This document shows, piece after piece, positions 49,785 through 59,350 of a DNA stretch of 64,000 nt (position 1 is the stretch's first letter; each line of letters opens with the position of its first letter). The notes under the pieces were generated by a model. That model worked only from the letters and a program-made list of their open reading frames with translations, ran no database searches and was not told the origin of the DNA. Made by a program: the position numbers and the translations under genes. The DNA comes from Noviherbaspirillum pedocola (GTDB lineage: Bacteria; Pseudomonadota; Gammaproteobacteria; Burkholderiales; Burkholderiaceae_D): NCBI RefSeq assembly GCF_016632335.1, contig NZ_JAEPBG010000008.1:124001-188000 (forward strand). The letters run 5' to 3'.

Positions 49785-50648
49785 CTATATCGCGAAAGCC
49801 CATTGCTGCGACCAATCCGATTCCTCTTTTACGGTTTCACGCAAAATGGCAAAGGCTTTTTCCAGGGCGGGAGAGACATTCTCCCGCGAATAAACCAGAT
49901 AAATCGGATAGGAAAATTCCGGAGAATTTTCCACCTTCTTCAATACCCCTGCTTTCAGATAACTGTCGGCGACGCGCGCACGGAAATATCCGGTGCCGCC
50001 GGATTGCAATAAATATTGCAATGCCAGCGGCCCGAGGCTGAACGACAGCGCGCTTTTCGATTTTCCCGGCATCGCAATATCATGCTGCTCGCGGAAATCC
50101 GGCCCCCAATCCACCCAGACATACGGTTCCGGACATGCCGCCGAGGCGACCTGGATCAGCTTCTCGTCCATCAGATGTTCGACCTGCACATTGGGCCAGT
50201 ATTCCGGCCGGTACACGATGGCCGCGTTGACCAGCCCGTGGCCGAGCCTTTCCTGCAGCGTCATGCCGTCAGCCACGTCGATGCGGATCGCATGCGACCC
50301 CATCTCGCTCTTGAGCCTGGTAGCCCATTTCAGCATCAGCGGACTGCATACGCTCATCTCCCCGCCCAGCGTGATCGATTCCTCATAGCCATCGATCCGC
50401 GCGAGCTCCATCCGCGCGCCCTCCCAGGTCTCGACGAGCCGGGTCGCATAGGCGATGAAGCGCTCGCCGTCGGGCGTGAGCCGTGCGCCGGCGCGGTTGC
50501 GCACGAACAGGCGGCAGCCGAGCTGCTGTTCCAGGTTATGGATTCGTGCAGTGACCGCGGTCTGCGTGATATGCAGCCTTTTCGCGGCGGCAATGAAACT
50601 GCCATCCCGAACAATGCTGAGAAAGGTGCGAGCGAGGTCGGTATCCAT
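49785..50648 (-). CDS. LysR family transcriptional regulator
   Basis: A 287-residue regulator with the N-terminal HTH (LARTFLSIVRDGSFIAAAKRLHITQTAVTARIHNLEQQLGCRLF) and an effector-binding domain from residue 90. It resembles the group with a direct TLGGEMSVCSPLMLKWATRL start to the ligand domain. The ATG at 50648 fits the family; another ATG four codons upstream at 50660 is possible. It is divergent from a small membrane protein gene; the target is unknown. Confidence 0.88.
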   Translation of the reverse strand: MDTDLARTFLSIVRDGSFIAAAKRLHITQTAVTARIHNLEQQLGCRLFVRNRAGARLTPDGERFIAYATRLVETWEGARMELARIDGYEESITLGGEMSVCSPLMLKWATRLKSEMGSHAIRIDVADGMTLQERLGHGLVNAAIVYRPEYWPNVQVEHLMDEKLIQVASAACPEPYVWVDWGPDFREQHDIAMPGKSKSALSFSLGPLALQYLLQSGGTGYFRARVADSYLKAGVLKKVENSPEFSYPIYLVYSRENVSPALEKAFAILRETVKEESDWSQQWAFAI

Positions 50649-50821
50649 CCGGATTTCCATTCATAACTTTGATAGGAAAACTCATTATATTGCATTGGAT
50701 ATGCAGACCAGGATGATAGATACTTTATTCATAAGCCAATTCCATTTGCATCCAGCTATTCGTTTCAGTAATTTGCCGCAAGCCGATGGAATTGTTCATG
50801 CCACTCCTTTGAGACGATGCC

Positions 50822-51058
50822 ATGAATACTTCGACGAAATACTCTGAATTTCACATTACCAACCGTGAAGTGGAATCGCGAAAATTCTATTCATTGGTCG
50901 GCATTCTTTTAGCATGTGTCGCAATTCTTTTGGCTTTGGGCGCTGAACCCGTCAAGGTGTTCCGTTCGAACGATGCTGCCATTTCGAATGTAGCGACGAA
51001 TTCTCCATACCAGGCACAGGTGGCGGATAAAGCGATGTCCGTTGCGAAATCTGAATAA
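50822..51058 (+). CDS. Small single-span membrane protein
   Basis: A 78-residue protein with one clear membrane helix (FYSLVGILLACVAILLALG) after a polar 24-residue N-terminus and a polar C-terminus. GAGAC lies about 10 nt before the ATG. It is AT-richer than the neighbours. It is divergent from the LysR gene with about 170 bp between, so LysR control is possible. I recognise no family. Confidence 0.45.
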   Translation: MNTSTKYSEFHITNREVESRKFYSLVGILLACVAILLALGAEPVKVFRSNDAAISNVATNSPYQAQVADKAMSVAKSE

Positions 51059-51774
51059 TCGGATCGCTCCAATATCGCTTGCAACCATATCGTTAATCGC
51101 GCAATGGTCACCGGCTCCCCGCCGCCGGCTGTCACCGCGGCGAGCACTGCACTCTTACTCGACAATTCTAAAAGCCGAACTTTATTTCTAACGGCGCACA
51201 CATTTGCAAAAATTAAACCAGAAATTAAAAGCTGATTTCACCAAAAATAAAATTTAGGGAAATATAAAACCCGCAGCAAAGCGGCATACCGCCGCGAATT
51301 TCGTAGCTAATCGAGCATCATTCGCCTACCGCATAAAATCGTTTGCCCTCCTTCGCAGGAACGCGCGCTTGTCTTCGTAAGCCTTCACGGACATCTAAGA
51401 CGCGGTTTCCGTCAATATCATTCGGCTAGAAGAATCTTTTTCGTGCAGTGTGCCGATAAAGACTCTTCGCCCGCTTTTACTGACAAGAGCATTCCATTAT
51501 TGCTTTCGACTATGTCTCTGCTACGTCAGTTTCATGTAAGCGATGCATGATTATGATCGGACATCAACATTAAATAAGCGTTTATTTATTCCGCCTTAGG
51601 AATTAAATGTGAGTTGATTGAAGGAATTAATTCCAGAATAAAACTTTCGCAGTGCAGCAGTTTCCTTTAATAAATAAACGCGCCAACAGAGCGCAAGAGT
51701 TGGGTTCAGTAATGCATACGCTGCCAACAGGAAAATAAAAAATACACAGCCCGTGTATATACAAGGAGACAAAG
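51059..51774. other. Long AT-rich non-coding region before the LVIVD operon
   Basis: About 715 bp, much more AT-rich than the genome average. It holds an inverted-repeat pair at 51578-51681, a GGAATTAATTCC palindrome at 51623-51634 and, at its right end, AAGGAG before the start at 51775. No ORF is convincing. It may be a long regulated leader or acquired DNA. Confidence 0.45.
51578..51681. repeat. 13-bp inverted repeat pair in the operon leader
   Basis: GCGTTTATTTATT (51578-51590) and its exact reverse complement AATAAATAAACGC (51669-51681) are 78 bp apart, with the GGAATTAATTCC palindrome between. It ends 93 bp before the start at 51775. It could form a long stem or be a pair of regulator sites. 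Confidence 0.5.
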
Positions 51775-53403
51775 ATGATCAGTCCAAAGCAGTGCCTGCC
51801 ATTCTGGCTGGCGGCGAGCGCGCTTGCGCTCACCGGATGCGGCAGCGGAGGTGAAGACGCCTCCAGCGCCGCGCTGGCCAAAAAGGGCGGATCGGCCGCA
51901 TCCGAGCCGATGCAGGTTTACGCCACCAAAGTGACCGACTGTGCATCGGGAGACCATCCCGAAAGCGCGCTGCAAGGCCAGGTCCCGGCGGCGATGCGCA
52001 CCAGCGCCAATCCGTTCAAGGGCTTCAACTGCAACCTCGAGCTGATCGGCCAGCAACGCGGTGTCGGCGGCAACTGGTCTTCGGCGCGCTTCAAGAGCGC
52101 CGGCCGCACCTGCGCCTATCACTCCACTGCGATGCCGAATCCGAACCGGCCGAAGGGAACGGAGGGCGCGCAAGTCATCGACATCACCGATCCGACGCAT
52201 CCGCTGCGCACCATGTCGCTGAGCACCAGCGGCATGCTCGATTCCTGGGAAGGCCTGCGCGCCAATCAGCGCCGCAAGCTGCTGTACTCGGCGAACGCAG
52301 CCAACGGCGGCGGCAACGGTGATTTCGATGTCTACGATCTGTCCGGCGATTGCGGCTCGCCGCAATGGATGAGCACGACCGCGCTGACCTTCCTGAAGGA
52401 CGGTGCGACCCCCACCCAGGCAGCAGCCAAGGGACATGAAGGCAGCATTTCACCGGACGGCCTGACCTACTACATCGGCGACCTCGCCAACAGGCGCTAT
52501 TACGCCGTCGATGTCACCAACCCGGCCCGGCCGAAGCTCATTGCCACTTTCAACATGGACAATTCGCCGATCGGCAAGACGCCGCACGGACTTTCCATCA
52601 GCAAGGATGGCAACCGTGCCTATGTGGTTGCAGTCGGGATTCCCTCGCCGGAACAGGTTGCGGATCCGACCTACGCGCAAAACGGCTTCCTGGTGCTCGA
52701 CACCTCGGAAGTGCAGGCGCGCAAGCCGAATGCGCAGATGAAGGTAATTTCCGCCACCGCCTTCCGCGACGGCAGCCTGGCGCAACACACCATCACCACG
52801 AAGATTCGCGGCAAGCCGTATCTCGTCATGGTGGATGAGGCTGGATCCGGCGGCATCAGCGGCGATGCGACCGTGCCATCGAAGCTTGCCTGCGCCCAGG
52901 GCATGTCGCCGTTCCCGATGGCACGCATCTATGACATGAGCGACGAGAAGCATCCGCAGCCGGTCTCCAAGCTCGGACTCGAGACGCATGATCCGAACAA
53001 CTGCGACGCCGTGCTTCCCGACATCGCCGGCCTGGGCATCTTCACTTACGGCAGCCATTACTGCTCGGTCGACAACCTGGAGAACGCGACCACGCTGGCC
53101 TGCTCGTACTTCAACTCGGGCATCCGCGTCTTCGATATCCGTGAACCGGCGCATCCGAAGGAGATCGCCTACTTCAATCCGCCTTCGCAACTGGACAAGA
53201 CGGCGGTCCCCGGTTCGAACCATGTCGGCTTCGGACAATGGCGCCAGGGCGGACCGGACTGGTGTGCTTCGCGGCTGGACTTCGACCATCAGAACGGCAC
53301 CCTGACCACCATGTGCCAGGACAACGGCCTGCTGGTGATGAAGTTCAAGAAGGGGGTCTGGCCCTTCGACAATTCCGCGGAAGCCGCGGAAGACGAGGAT
53401 TGA
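51775..53403 (+). CDS. LVIVD-repeat beta-propeller lipoprotein
   Basis: A 542-residue lipoprotein (signal MISPKQCLPFWLAASALALTGC). The body has LVIVD-type repeats (AQVIDITDPTHPLRT, YYAVDVTNPARPKLIA, IRVFDIREPAHPKEIAY), which form a beta-propeller on the cell surface or in the periplasm. At least six further Cys (TDCASG, FNCNLE, GDCGS, LACAQ, NNCDA, HYCSV) may make disulfides. The family has no settled function. AAGGAG precedes the ATG. It is the first gene of a rightward run of exported-protein genes. Confidence 0.82.
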   Translation: MISPKQCLPFWLAASALALTGCGSGGEDASSAALAKKGGSAASEPMQVYATKVTDCASGDHPESALQGQVPAAMRTSANPFKGFNCNLELIGQQRGVGGNWSSARFKSAGRTCAYHSTAMPNPNRPKGTEGAQVIDITDPTHPLRTMSLSTSGMLDSWEGLRANQRRKLLYSANAANGGGNGDFDVYDLSGDCGSPQWMSTTALTFLKDGATPTQAAAKGHEGSISPDGLTYYIGDLANRRYYAVDVTNPARPKLIATFNMDNSPIGKTPHGLSISKDGNRAYVVAVGIPSPEQVADPTYAQNGFLVLDTSEVQARKPNAQMKVISATAFRDGSLAQHTITTKIRGKPYLVMVDEAGSGGISGDATVPSKLACAQGMSPFPMARIYDMSDEKHPQPVSKLGLETHDPNNCDAVLPDIAGLGIFTYGSHYCSVDNLENATTLACSYFNSGIRVFDIREPAHPKEIAYFNPPSQLDKTAVPGSNHVGFGQWRQGGPDWCASRLDFDHQNGTLTTMCQDNGLLVMKFKKGVWPFDNSAEAAEDED

Positions 53404-53429
53404 GCCCGAGCCGGCAGCCTTGATCCACC

Positions 53430-53466
53430 GCCCCGCCATGCATGGCCTGGCCCGCAGCGGCGGGGC
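53430..53466. other. GC-rich hairpin between operon genes
   Basis: GCCCCGCC (53430-53437) pairs with GGCGGGGC (53459-53466) around a 21-nt loop, 27 bp past the LVIVD stop. No T-tract follows, so it may attenuate or stabilise rather than end transcription. Confidence 0.45.
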
Positions 53467-53485
53467 GGCATCCCGGATGCCCGAA

Positions 53486-53505
53486 GCGCGCGCGCACGCG
53501 CGCGC
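53486..53505. other. 20-bp alternating purine-pyrimidine tract
   Basis: GCGCGCGCGCACGCGCGCGC is fully alternating and nearly self-complementary. It lies 33 bp before the start codon at 53539. Such tracts can adopt Z-DNA or a cruciform, or slip during replication. Confidence 0.5.
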
Positions 53506-53538
53506 CGGATCGACAGTACTCACGATACAAAGGCGCCA

Positions 53539-54864
53539 ATGAAGCAGGCAGCAAGCATACTTTTTGCCGCGCTACTCGTTTTACCGTTCGCAGCGCAGGC
53601 CTATGAAAGCGATGTCCATTTCGGGCTGACGAAATGGCTGGCGCTGAAGGCGGGCTACAGCGAGCAGCAGGCCGACACCATCGCGGTCGGCAACCAGCGC
53701 AGCGATTCCGGAACCATGGACAGCATCGAGCTCACGCTCGAATACGCCTGCCTGGGACGGCACCAGGAAGGCTCGGAAGTCGCGGCCAGATACCACTTCG
53801 CGGCCCAGGCGCAGCCGCCGGCGTCGCCGCAACAGCGCGCCATCGTCGCGGGTAGCCGCGCAGCGCGACGCGGCGCCGAAGCGGCGCTGGCTGCGGCAGC
53901 GGAAGGCAAGGCCGAATCCATGCTGCTGCGGCTGGGCCAGGGCCTGCATCTGCTGCAGGACTCCTGGGCTTACCAGGGCGAGCCGGACACGCCCGACTTC
54001 GCCGACAAGGCCATACCCTGCAGCCCCGAGCTGGCCTGGGCCGCGCCGGCGGCAAGAGGCGGCTGGAATGCGCATCGCGCCGATCTCACGTCGCCTTGGC
54101 CTGGCGATGTCCGCGCGATGGCCGCGGCCACTTATGAATTCCTCACCGGTTATGCGCCGATCGCGCGCGAGCAGCGCCGGGCCGAGTCGTCTGAGGCGGT
54201 AATGCGGCAGCTCGACGGCTTCATCAACGCATCGACGAAGGCGCAGAAACGCGCCTGGTTCCGCTCGCGGGGCATCGAGGACACGAGCTTTCTCGGCACG
54301 GTGTCGCTGCCCGACGGCGGCGAAGGCTTTCAGGCCGGCTGGCACGTCGCGCGTCTGGTACCGCTGGAAGCCCCGCAGACGCGGCAATACGAGGTGAGCG
54401 AGGAGCTCAAGCATTTCTTCGACCGCTTTTTCAGCGACTGGCTGGCGACAGACAAGCCGGAGCATGCGGTCGGCTCAACGATCCGCTCGGACGCGCAGCG
54501 CGAACTTGCGGCACGCCTCAAGTTGTGGCGACTGCGAGACCATGGCGCTGCGGCGGAGCTGGCGCATGCCGCGGCGCCATTCAACAAGAAACAGTTGGCA
54601 AGCATAGACAGGCTAGCGACCGCGCCCGGCGCCTATGCGCGCTACCCGCGTCTGCAGGACGCGTATTACCCGTTGCAGGAGCAGGGTCCGGCCGCATCGC
54701 CGGTACTGCCTTACGTGATCCATGTCCTGCCCGGCTCGGATGGCAGGCGCGCCATCGCAGCGACCAAGCTCAGGCATGCGCCCTACGACGAGCTCGGCAT
54801 CATCGCCGAGAAGGATGGCGATGCATGGCGGGCTGTGCGGCTGATCTCGATAGTCAGCCATTGA
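53539..54864 (+). CDS. Secreted all-helical hydrolase-like protein (zinc-phospholipase-C-like)
   Basis: A 441-residue exported protein with a signal peptide (MKQAASILFAALLVLPFAAQA). The N-terminal part has ESDVHFGLTKWLALKAGYS, IAVGNQRSD, YHFAAQ and LGQGLHLLQDSWAYQGEP, a spaced His/Asp pattern like that of helical zinc enzymes of the phospholipase C / S1-P1 nuclease type. The catalytic activity is not established. Its stop is only 41 bp before the membrane protein start. Function in the operon unknown. Confidence 0.65.
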   Translation: MKQAASILFAALLVLPFAAQAYESDVHFGLTKWLALKAGYSEQQADTIAVGNQRSDSGTMDSIELTLEYACLGRHQEGSEVAARYHFAAQAQPPASPQQRAIVAGSRAARRGAEAALAAAAEGKAESMLLRLGQGLHLLQDSWAYQGEPDTPDFADKAIPCSPELAWAAPAARGGWNAHRADLTSPWPGDVRAMAAATYEFLTGYAPIAREQRRAESSEAVMRQLDGFINASTKAQKRAWFRSRGIEDTSFLGTVSLPDGGEGFQAGWHVARLVPLEAPQTRQYEVSEELKHFFDRFFSDWLATDKPEHAVGSTIRSDAQRELAARLKLWRLRDHGAAAELAHAAAPFNKKQLASIDRLATAPGAYARYPRLQDAYYPLQEQGPAASPVLPYVIHVLPGSDGRRAIAATKLRHAPYDELGIIAEKDGDAWRAVRLISIVSH

Positions 54865-54905
54865 GGAGCTTCCTGATGACGCCAATACAGCCCGAGGTTC
54901 TGACG

Positions 54906-56408
54906 ATGAGACTCAAGCGTTTCTGCATCCTGGCCGCATCGGCGGCCATGCCGCTGCCGGCGCTGGCGCATTCCTTCGCCGCGCCGTACACGCTGCCGGT
55001 GCCTTTCGCGCTGTATGCCTGGGGCGCCTGCGCGGCCCTGGTGCTGTCTTTCGTCATCATCGGGCTGATGGCTCGGCTGCCGTTCATGCACGTCACGTCC
55101 GTAAGCGGCATCACGCCGGCCAAAAGCGCGACATCGTCGTGGCTGATGCCGGGCGCGCTGCTCGCCGCACTGCGCATGGCAGGCGTGCTGCTGCTCGCGT
55201 TGTGCATTGCCACCGGCCTGTTCGGCACGCGCAATCCGTTTGCGAACTTCAACATGACCTTCTTCTGGATCGTCTTCGTACTGGGTTTCTCCTACCTGGT
55301 CGCCCTGTGCGGCGATCTCTACGGCGTGCTCAATCCCTGGCGCACGCTGTGCGATTGGATCGAGCGGCTCCTGCCCTCGGCTTTCCGCGCGCGGCTGCGC
55401 TATCCCGCCGCTCTGCTTGGCTATTACCCGGCGCTGGCGCTGTACATGGCCTTCATCTGGCTGGAACTGTTCGGCCACACCACGCCGCGCAGCCTGTCGA
55501 TCGCGCTATTGCTCTACACCGCGATCGGCTTGCTCGGCGCGGCGCTGTTCGGCAAGGAGGCCTGGTTCCGCTATGGCGACTTCCTCGCGGTATTCCTCCG
55601 CCTGATCGCGATGATGGCGCCGGTGCGGCTGCTCCATGGCGAGCCAGGCACGTCCCCCACGATCCGCATGCAGTGGCGCATGCCCTTCACCGGTCTGCTC
55701 GAACAGGAAGCCGAGCATGTGAGCCTGGCGGTGTTCGTACTGTTCATGCTGTCCTCCACGGCCTATGACGGCATGCATGAATCGCAGCCATGGTCGGAAT
55801 TCTTCTGGGCCGGCATCTACCCGCTGATTGCGCCGATCATCACGGCAGGCAGCAAGCAACCCTTTGCCGTTGCGGCGCGGGTGTTCCATCACTGGCAGTC
55901 GCTGGCGCTGTTCCTGTCACCCATGCTCTACCTGCTGTGCTATCTCGTCTTCCTGAAGCTCGCCAGGATGCTCACCGCAAGCACGGAGACGGTACGCAGG
56001 CTGGCATTGCGCTTCGCGTTTTCGCTGGTGCCGATTGCCTTCGTCTATCACGTCACGCATTACTACACGCTGCTGCTGTCGCAGGGGCCCGCCTTCTTCA
56101 GGCAGATTTCCGATCCCTTCGGCCTGGGCTGGAATCTGTTCGGGACCGCCGGCTATGCAGCGCAACCGATCCTGCTCGATGCGAACGTGATCTGGCATAC
56201 CCAGGTCGGGCTGATCCTCATAGGCCATGTGGTCAGCGTCTATCTCGCGCATATCGAAGCCATGCGGACCTTCCGCAGCGCCTACCGGGCCGCGCTCAGC
56301 CAGCTGCCGATGCTGCTGCTGATGGTGGGCCTGACCGCGGCCGGGCTGTGGATACTGTCGCTGCCGATCGCTTCCGGACAAGTGGCGCTACCCACGGCCG
56401 CATCCTGA
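54906..56408 (+). CDS. Polytopic membrane protein with signal peptide
   Basis: A 500-residue protein with about eleven hydrophobic segments after a cleavable-looking signal (MRLKRFCILAASAAMPLPALA). The mature part starts HSFAAPYTLPVPF. Conserved-looking pieces include GLFGTRNPFANFNMTFFWI, ALCGDLYGVLNPWRTLCDW and several His in late helices (VFHHWQ, YHVTHYY, HTQVGLILIGHVV), which could bind heme or metal. I recall relatives annotated fenitrothion hydrolase after the Fed proteins, but I would not rely on that. The start at 54906 has GAGG with 8-nt spacing and gives a proper signal; an ATG at 54876 is also possible. Confidence 0.7.
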   Translation: MRLKRFCILAASAAMPLPALAHSFAAPYTLPVPFALYAWGACAALVLSFVIIGLMARLPFMHVTSVSGITPAKSATSSWLMPGALLAALRMAGVLLLALCIATGLFGTRNPFANFNMTFFWIVFVLGFSYLVALCGDLYGVLNPWRTLCDWIERLLPSAFRARLRYPAALLGYYPALALYMAFIWLELFGHTTPRSLSIALLLYTAIGLLGAALFGKEAWFRYGDFLAVFLRLIAMMAPVRLLHGEPGTSPTIRMQWRMPFTGLLEQEAEHVSLAVFVLFMLSSTAYDGMHESQPWSEFFWAGIYPLIAPIITAGSKQPFAVAARVFHHWQSLALFLSPMLYLLCYLVFLKLARMLTASTETVRRLALRFAFSLVPIAFVYHVTHYYTLLLSQGPAFFRQISDPFGLGWNLFGTAGYAAQPILLDANVIWHTQVGLILIGHVVSVYLAHIEAMRTFRSAYRAALSQLPMLLLMVGLTAAGLWILSLPIASGQVALPTAAS

Positions 56409-56452
56409 TCCACGAACGCGGCAACACCGATTACAACGACAAGGAGACGGCA

Positions 56453-56887
56453 ATGCAGATGTCGAAATCATTCGGAATGGGCTTGGGCGGCCTGATGATC
56501 GTGCTGGCCGCGAGCTATGCCGCCATGCGTCCCGATGGCAGCCACGATGCGGCGGCGCCGCATGCCGGGCATGCGCAGGTTGCGGGGACCGTAACGCCTG
56601 CTGCCAGCACAGCGCCGCGCACGATACGCATCAGCATCGCGCCCGGCAGCGATGCCGCCCCTGGCGTATGGCGGCTGCGCAAGAACGAAGCGGTCGACTT
56701 CCGGGTTTCCGTGCCCTATGACGGCATGCTGGCGATACACGGCTACACCAACGATGTGCCAGTGGCCGCCAATCACGAGCTGAGCCTGCCGCTGACGCTG
56801 AGCCACACCGGGCGCTTCCCGATGCATGTGCATGCCAGGGATGGACAGCACCTCGAAGTGGCGGTGCTGGAAATCCTGCCCGACTGA
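56453..56887 (+). CDS. Cupredoxin-like exported protein
   Basis: A 144-residue protein with an N-terminal membrane anchor or signal, then a His/Ala-rich linker and a beta-sandwich domain (residues 58-143). The end GRFPMHVHARDGQHLEVAVLEILP resembles the copper-site strand of cupredoxins, but the usual Cys ligand is absent, leaving His and Met only. AAGGAG precedes the ATG. It lies 44 bp after the membrane protein gene, so the two are likely partners. Confidence 0.65.
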   Translation: MQMSKSFGMGLGGLMIVLAASYAAMRPDGSHDAAAPHAGHAQVAGTVTPAASTAPRTIRISIAPGSDAAPGVWRLRKNEAVDFRVSVPYDGMLAIHGYTNDVPVAANHELSLPLTLSHTGRFPMHVHARDGQHLEVAVLEILPD

Positions 56888-56919
56888 GCGCTTCGTTATC
56901 CATACATGAGGGAGGGGTC

Positions 56920-58422
56920 ATGGGACAGGAACTGATACGCGAACTGGTGATACTCGGCGGCGGCACCGCCGGCTGGATGACCGCCGCGGCCTTGTCGCGC
57001 GCGCTCAACGGCAGGGTGTCCGTCACGCTGGTGGAGTCGGAAGACATCGGCACGGTCGGCGTCGGCGAAGCGACGATCCCCGCCATCACGCTGTTCAACC
57101 GCATGCTGGACATCGATGAAGACGATTTCCTGCGCGCCACGCAAGGCACCTTCAAGCTCGGCATCGAATTCATCGACTGGGGCGATATCGGCAATCGCTA
57201 CATGCATGCCTTCGGCCATTTTCCCAGCGATATCCAGATCGCCAGCTTCGAGCAGGTCTGGCAGAAGATGCGGCGGCATGGTCATGCGCATGAGCTGTCC
57301 GCCTATTCGATTACCCGCGCGGCGGCGAGCGCCGGCAAGTTCATGCGGCCGGATGAATCGCATCCGCTGCTGGACAACCTGGCCTATGCCTTTCATTTCG
57401 ACGCCAGCCTGTATGCGCGCTATCTGCGCCGCTACAGCGAGGCGCGTGGCGTGAAGCGCGTCGAAGGCCGCGTGGTGGACGTGCGGCAGGACCCAGTCAG
57501 CGGCGACATTGCGGCGCTCGTCATGGAAGGCGGCGCCGTGGTCAGCGGCGAGTTCTTCGTCGACTGTTCCGGTTTTCGCGGCCGCCTGATCGAGGAAGTG
57601 CTGCATACCGGTTATGAGGATTGGTCGCACTGGCTGCCCTGCGACCGTGCCGTGTTCGTGCCTTCGGCATCGAACGGTGGGCCGCTGCCCTATACCCGGG
57701 CCAGCGCGCATGGCGCCGGCTGGCAGTGGCGCATCCCGCTGCAGCATCGCGTCGGCAACGGCTATGTGCATTCGAGTCTGCATGTGAGCGAGGATGAAGC
57801 GGTCGCCACGCTGCTGGGCCATCTCGATGGCGAAGCGCTGGCTGCGCCGCGCACGCTGCGCTTCAAGGCCGGCATGCGGCGCCGCGCCTGGAACCGCAAC
57901 TGCGTGGCCATCGGCCTGGCCGGCGGCTTTCTCGAACCGCTGGAATCGACCAGCATCCACCTGGTGCAGACGGCGATCTCGCGGCTGCTCGCCTTCTTCC
58001 CGGCGCAGCGGCAAAGCCTGGAAGACATCGCCGAATTCAATCGCCGCAGCCGCCAGGAATACGAGCATGTGCGCGACTTCGTGATCCTGCACTATCACGC
58101 CACGCGCAGGAACGACACGGCGTTCTGGAATCACTGCCGCACCATGGAGATCCCCGAGAGCCTTGCCAAGCGCATCCGCCTGTACCGGGCGCAGGGACGC
58201 ATCGCCGAAGACAATCCCGAGATCTTCACCGAGCGCAACTGGGTGCAGGTATTGCAGGGCCAGGGCATCGAGCCGGAAGGCTATGCGGCGATCCTCGATG
58301 TAGTCGACAGCGGGGATATCGAGGACTACCTGGCGTCGCTGCGCAGCGCGATCGCATCGCTGGTGGAAGCGATGCCGAGCCATGGGCAGTGGCTACAGGA
58401 TCTGCAGCGCGGGCAGGCATGA
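56920..58422 (+). CDS. Flavin-dependent halogenase (tryptophan halogenase family)
   Basis: A 500-residue flavoprotein. It has the FAD motif GGGTAGW, the catalytic-Lys segment TFKLGIEF and the halogenase motif GWQWRIPL. VGVGEATIP and LAGGFLEPLESTSIHLVQTAI are also typical. Tryptophan halogenases put Cl or Br on aromatic rings using reduced flavin; many environmental members have unknown substrates. GGAGG is before the ATG. It lies 32 bp after the cupredoxin-like gene. No flavin reductase gene is present in this window. Confidence 0.9.
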   Translation: MGQELIRELVILGGGTAGWMTAAALSRALNGRVSVTLVESEDIGTVGVGEATIPAITLFNRMLDIDEDDFLRATQGTFKLGIEFIDWGDIGNRYMHAFGHFPSDIQIASFEQVWQKMRRHGHAHELSAYSITRAAASAGKFMRPDESHPLLDNLAYAFHFDASLYARYLRRYSEARGVKRVEGRVVDVRQDPVSGDIAALVMEGGAVVSGEFFVDCSGFRGRLIEEVLHTGYEDWSHWLPCDRAVFVPSASNGGPLPYTRASAHGAGWQWRIPLQHRVGNGYVHSSLHVSEDEAVATLLGHLDGEALAAPRTLRFKAGMRRRAWNRNCVAIGLAGGFLEPLESTSIHLVQTAISRLLAFFPAQRQSLEDIAEFNRRSRQEYEHVRDFVILHYHATRRNDTAFWNHCRTMEIPESLAKRIRLYRAQGRIAEDNPEIFTERNWVQVLQGQGIEPEGYAAILDVVDSGDIEDYLASLRSAIASLVEAMPSHGQWLQDLQRGQA

Positions 58423-58495
58423 GGTGACGTGCGCGCTGCGCGTGGCATGTGGCGCCCGGCAGTGCACCGGGTGCGATGGCAAAGCGTAGTGCGCC

Positions 58496-59290
58496 CTATG
58501 CCCTGCCGAGCGTGGCAAAGCGCACGGCCTCTTCAACCACCTGCTGGTCCCGCAATAGCCGCCGGTGTCCAAGCCCTTCGACGCGCCTGTGCCCGGCGCC
58601 GGGCCAGGCCGACGCGGAGGCGAGACTGTCCTCGATCGGCACGACGCGATCGTCGCCGGAGTGGATGAAGAGTGCCGGCTGGTGCAGAGCGGGCGCGCGC
58701 GCCGGCAAGGAAATACTGCGCACATCCACGCCCCTGGCGTCGCGCAGCTCAGCCAGCATCGCCTCGATCCCATCAGCGTCGAGCCCGGCCGCCGCGCCGA
58801 AGGCGCGCGCATAGCGCTCATAGCGAGCCGGCGCCGCGATCAGCACCACGCGCTGCGCCTGCATGCCGTCATGCAGCGCTTCGGCAAGCACGGCGCCGCC
58901 CATGGAATGGGCAATCACCGCATGCAGCGGACCGAGCGCGTCGGCAACGGCCTGTAGCGCCCGCGCCAGATCCGGTATCGATGCCTGTGTTCCCGATGAG
59001 CCTCCATGCGCCGGCAGCTCCATCGCCAGCACCGTGAAACCAGCGGTCAGCAGCGGCGGCGCGAACGCGGCCATGTCCGATGCCTGCCCTTCCCAGCCAT
59101 GCAGCAGCAACACGGCCGGCCCTTCCCCGGCGCGCAGGATGCGGACCCTGCCCTCCTGCGTGCTCAACAACAGCGTCTCGCCGTGGGGCAGCGACAGCGG
59201 CAGCCGCTCCTTCGGTGGCTTCGGGGTCAGAAAGGCATCGGCCACCTGGCTGATATTTGCAATGACTTCCGAACTGTTCGTTGCGTTCAT
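58496..59290 (-). CDS. Alpha/beta hydrolase
   Basis: A 264-residue alpha/beta-hydrolase fold protein. The nucleophile elbow is AHSMGGAV (Ser), the acid is in HSGDDRVVP (Asp) and the catalytic His is in EGLGHRRLL. The oxyanion segment LLLHGWEG is present. Substrate unknown. It is convergent with the halogenase gene and probably monocistronic. Confidence 0.87.
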   Translation of the reverse strand: MNATNSSEVIANISQVADAFLTPKPPKERLPLSLPHGETLLLSTQEGRVRILRAGEGPAVLLLHGWEGQASDMAAFAPPLLTAGFTVLAMELPAHGGSSGTQASIPDLARALQAVADALGPLHAVIAHSMGGAVLAEALHDGMQAQRVVLIAAPARYERYARAFGAAAGLDADGIEAMLAELRDARGVDVRSISLPARAPALHQPALFIHSGDDRVVPIEDSLASASAWPGAGHRRVEGLGHRRLLRDQQVVEEAVRFATLGRA

Positions 59291-59350
59291 GCTGGATCAC
59301 CCACGATTAAACGACCGACTCATATGATGAACGTCATATTTACCGGTCAG

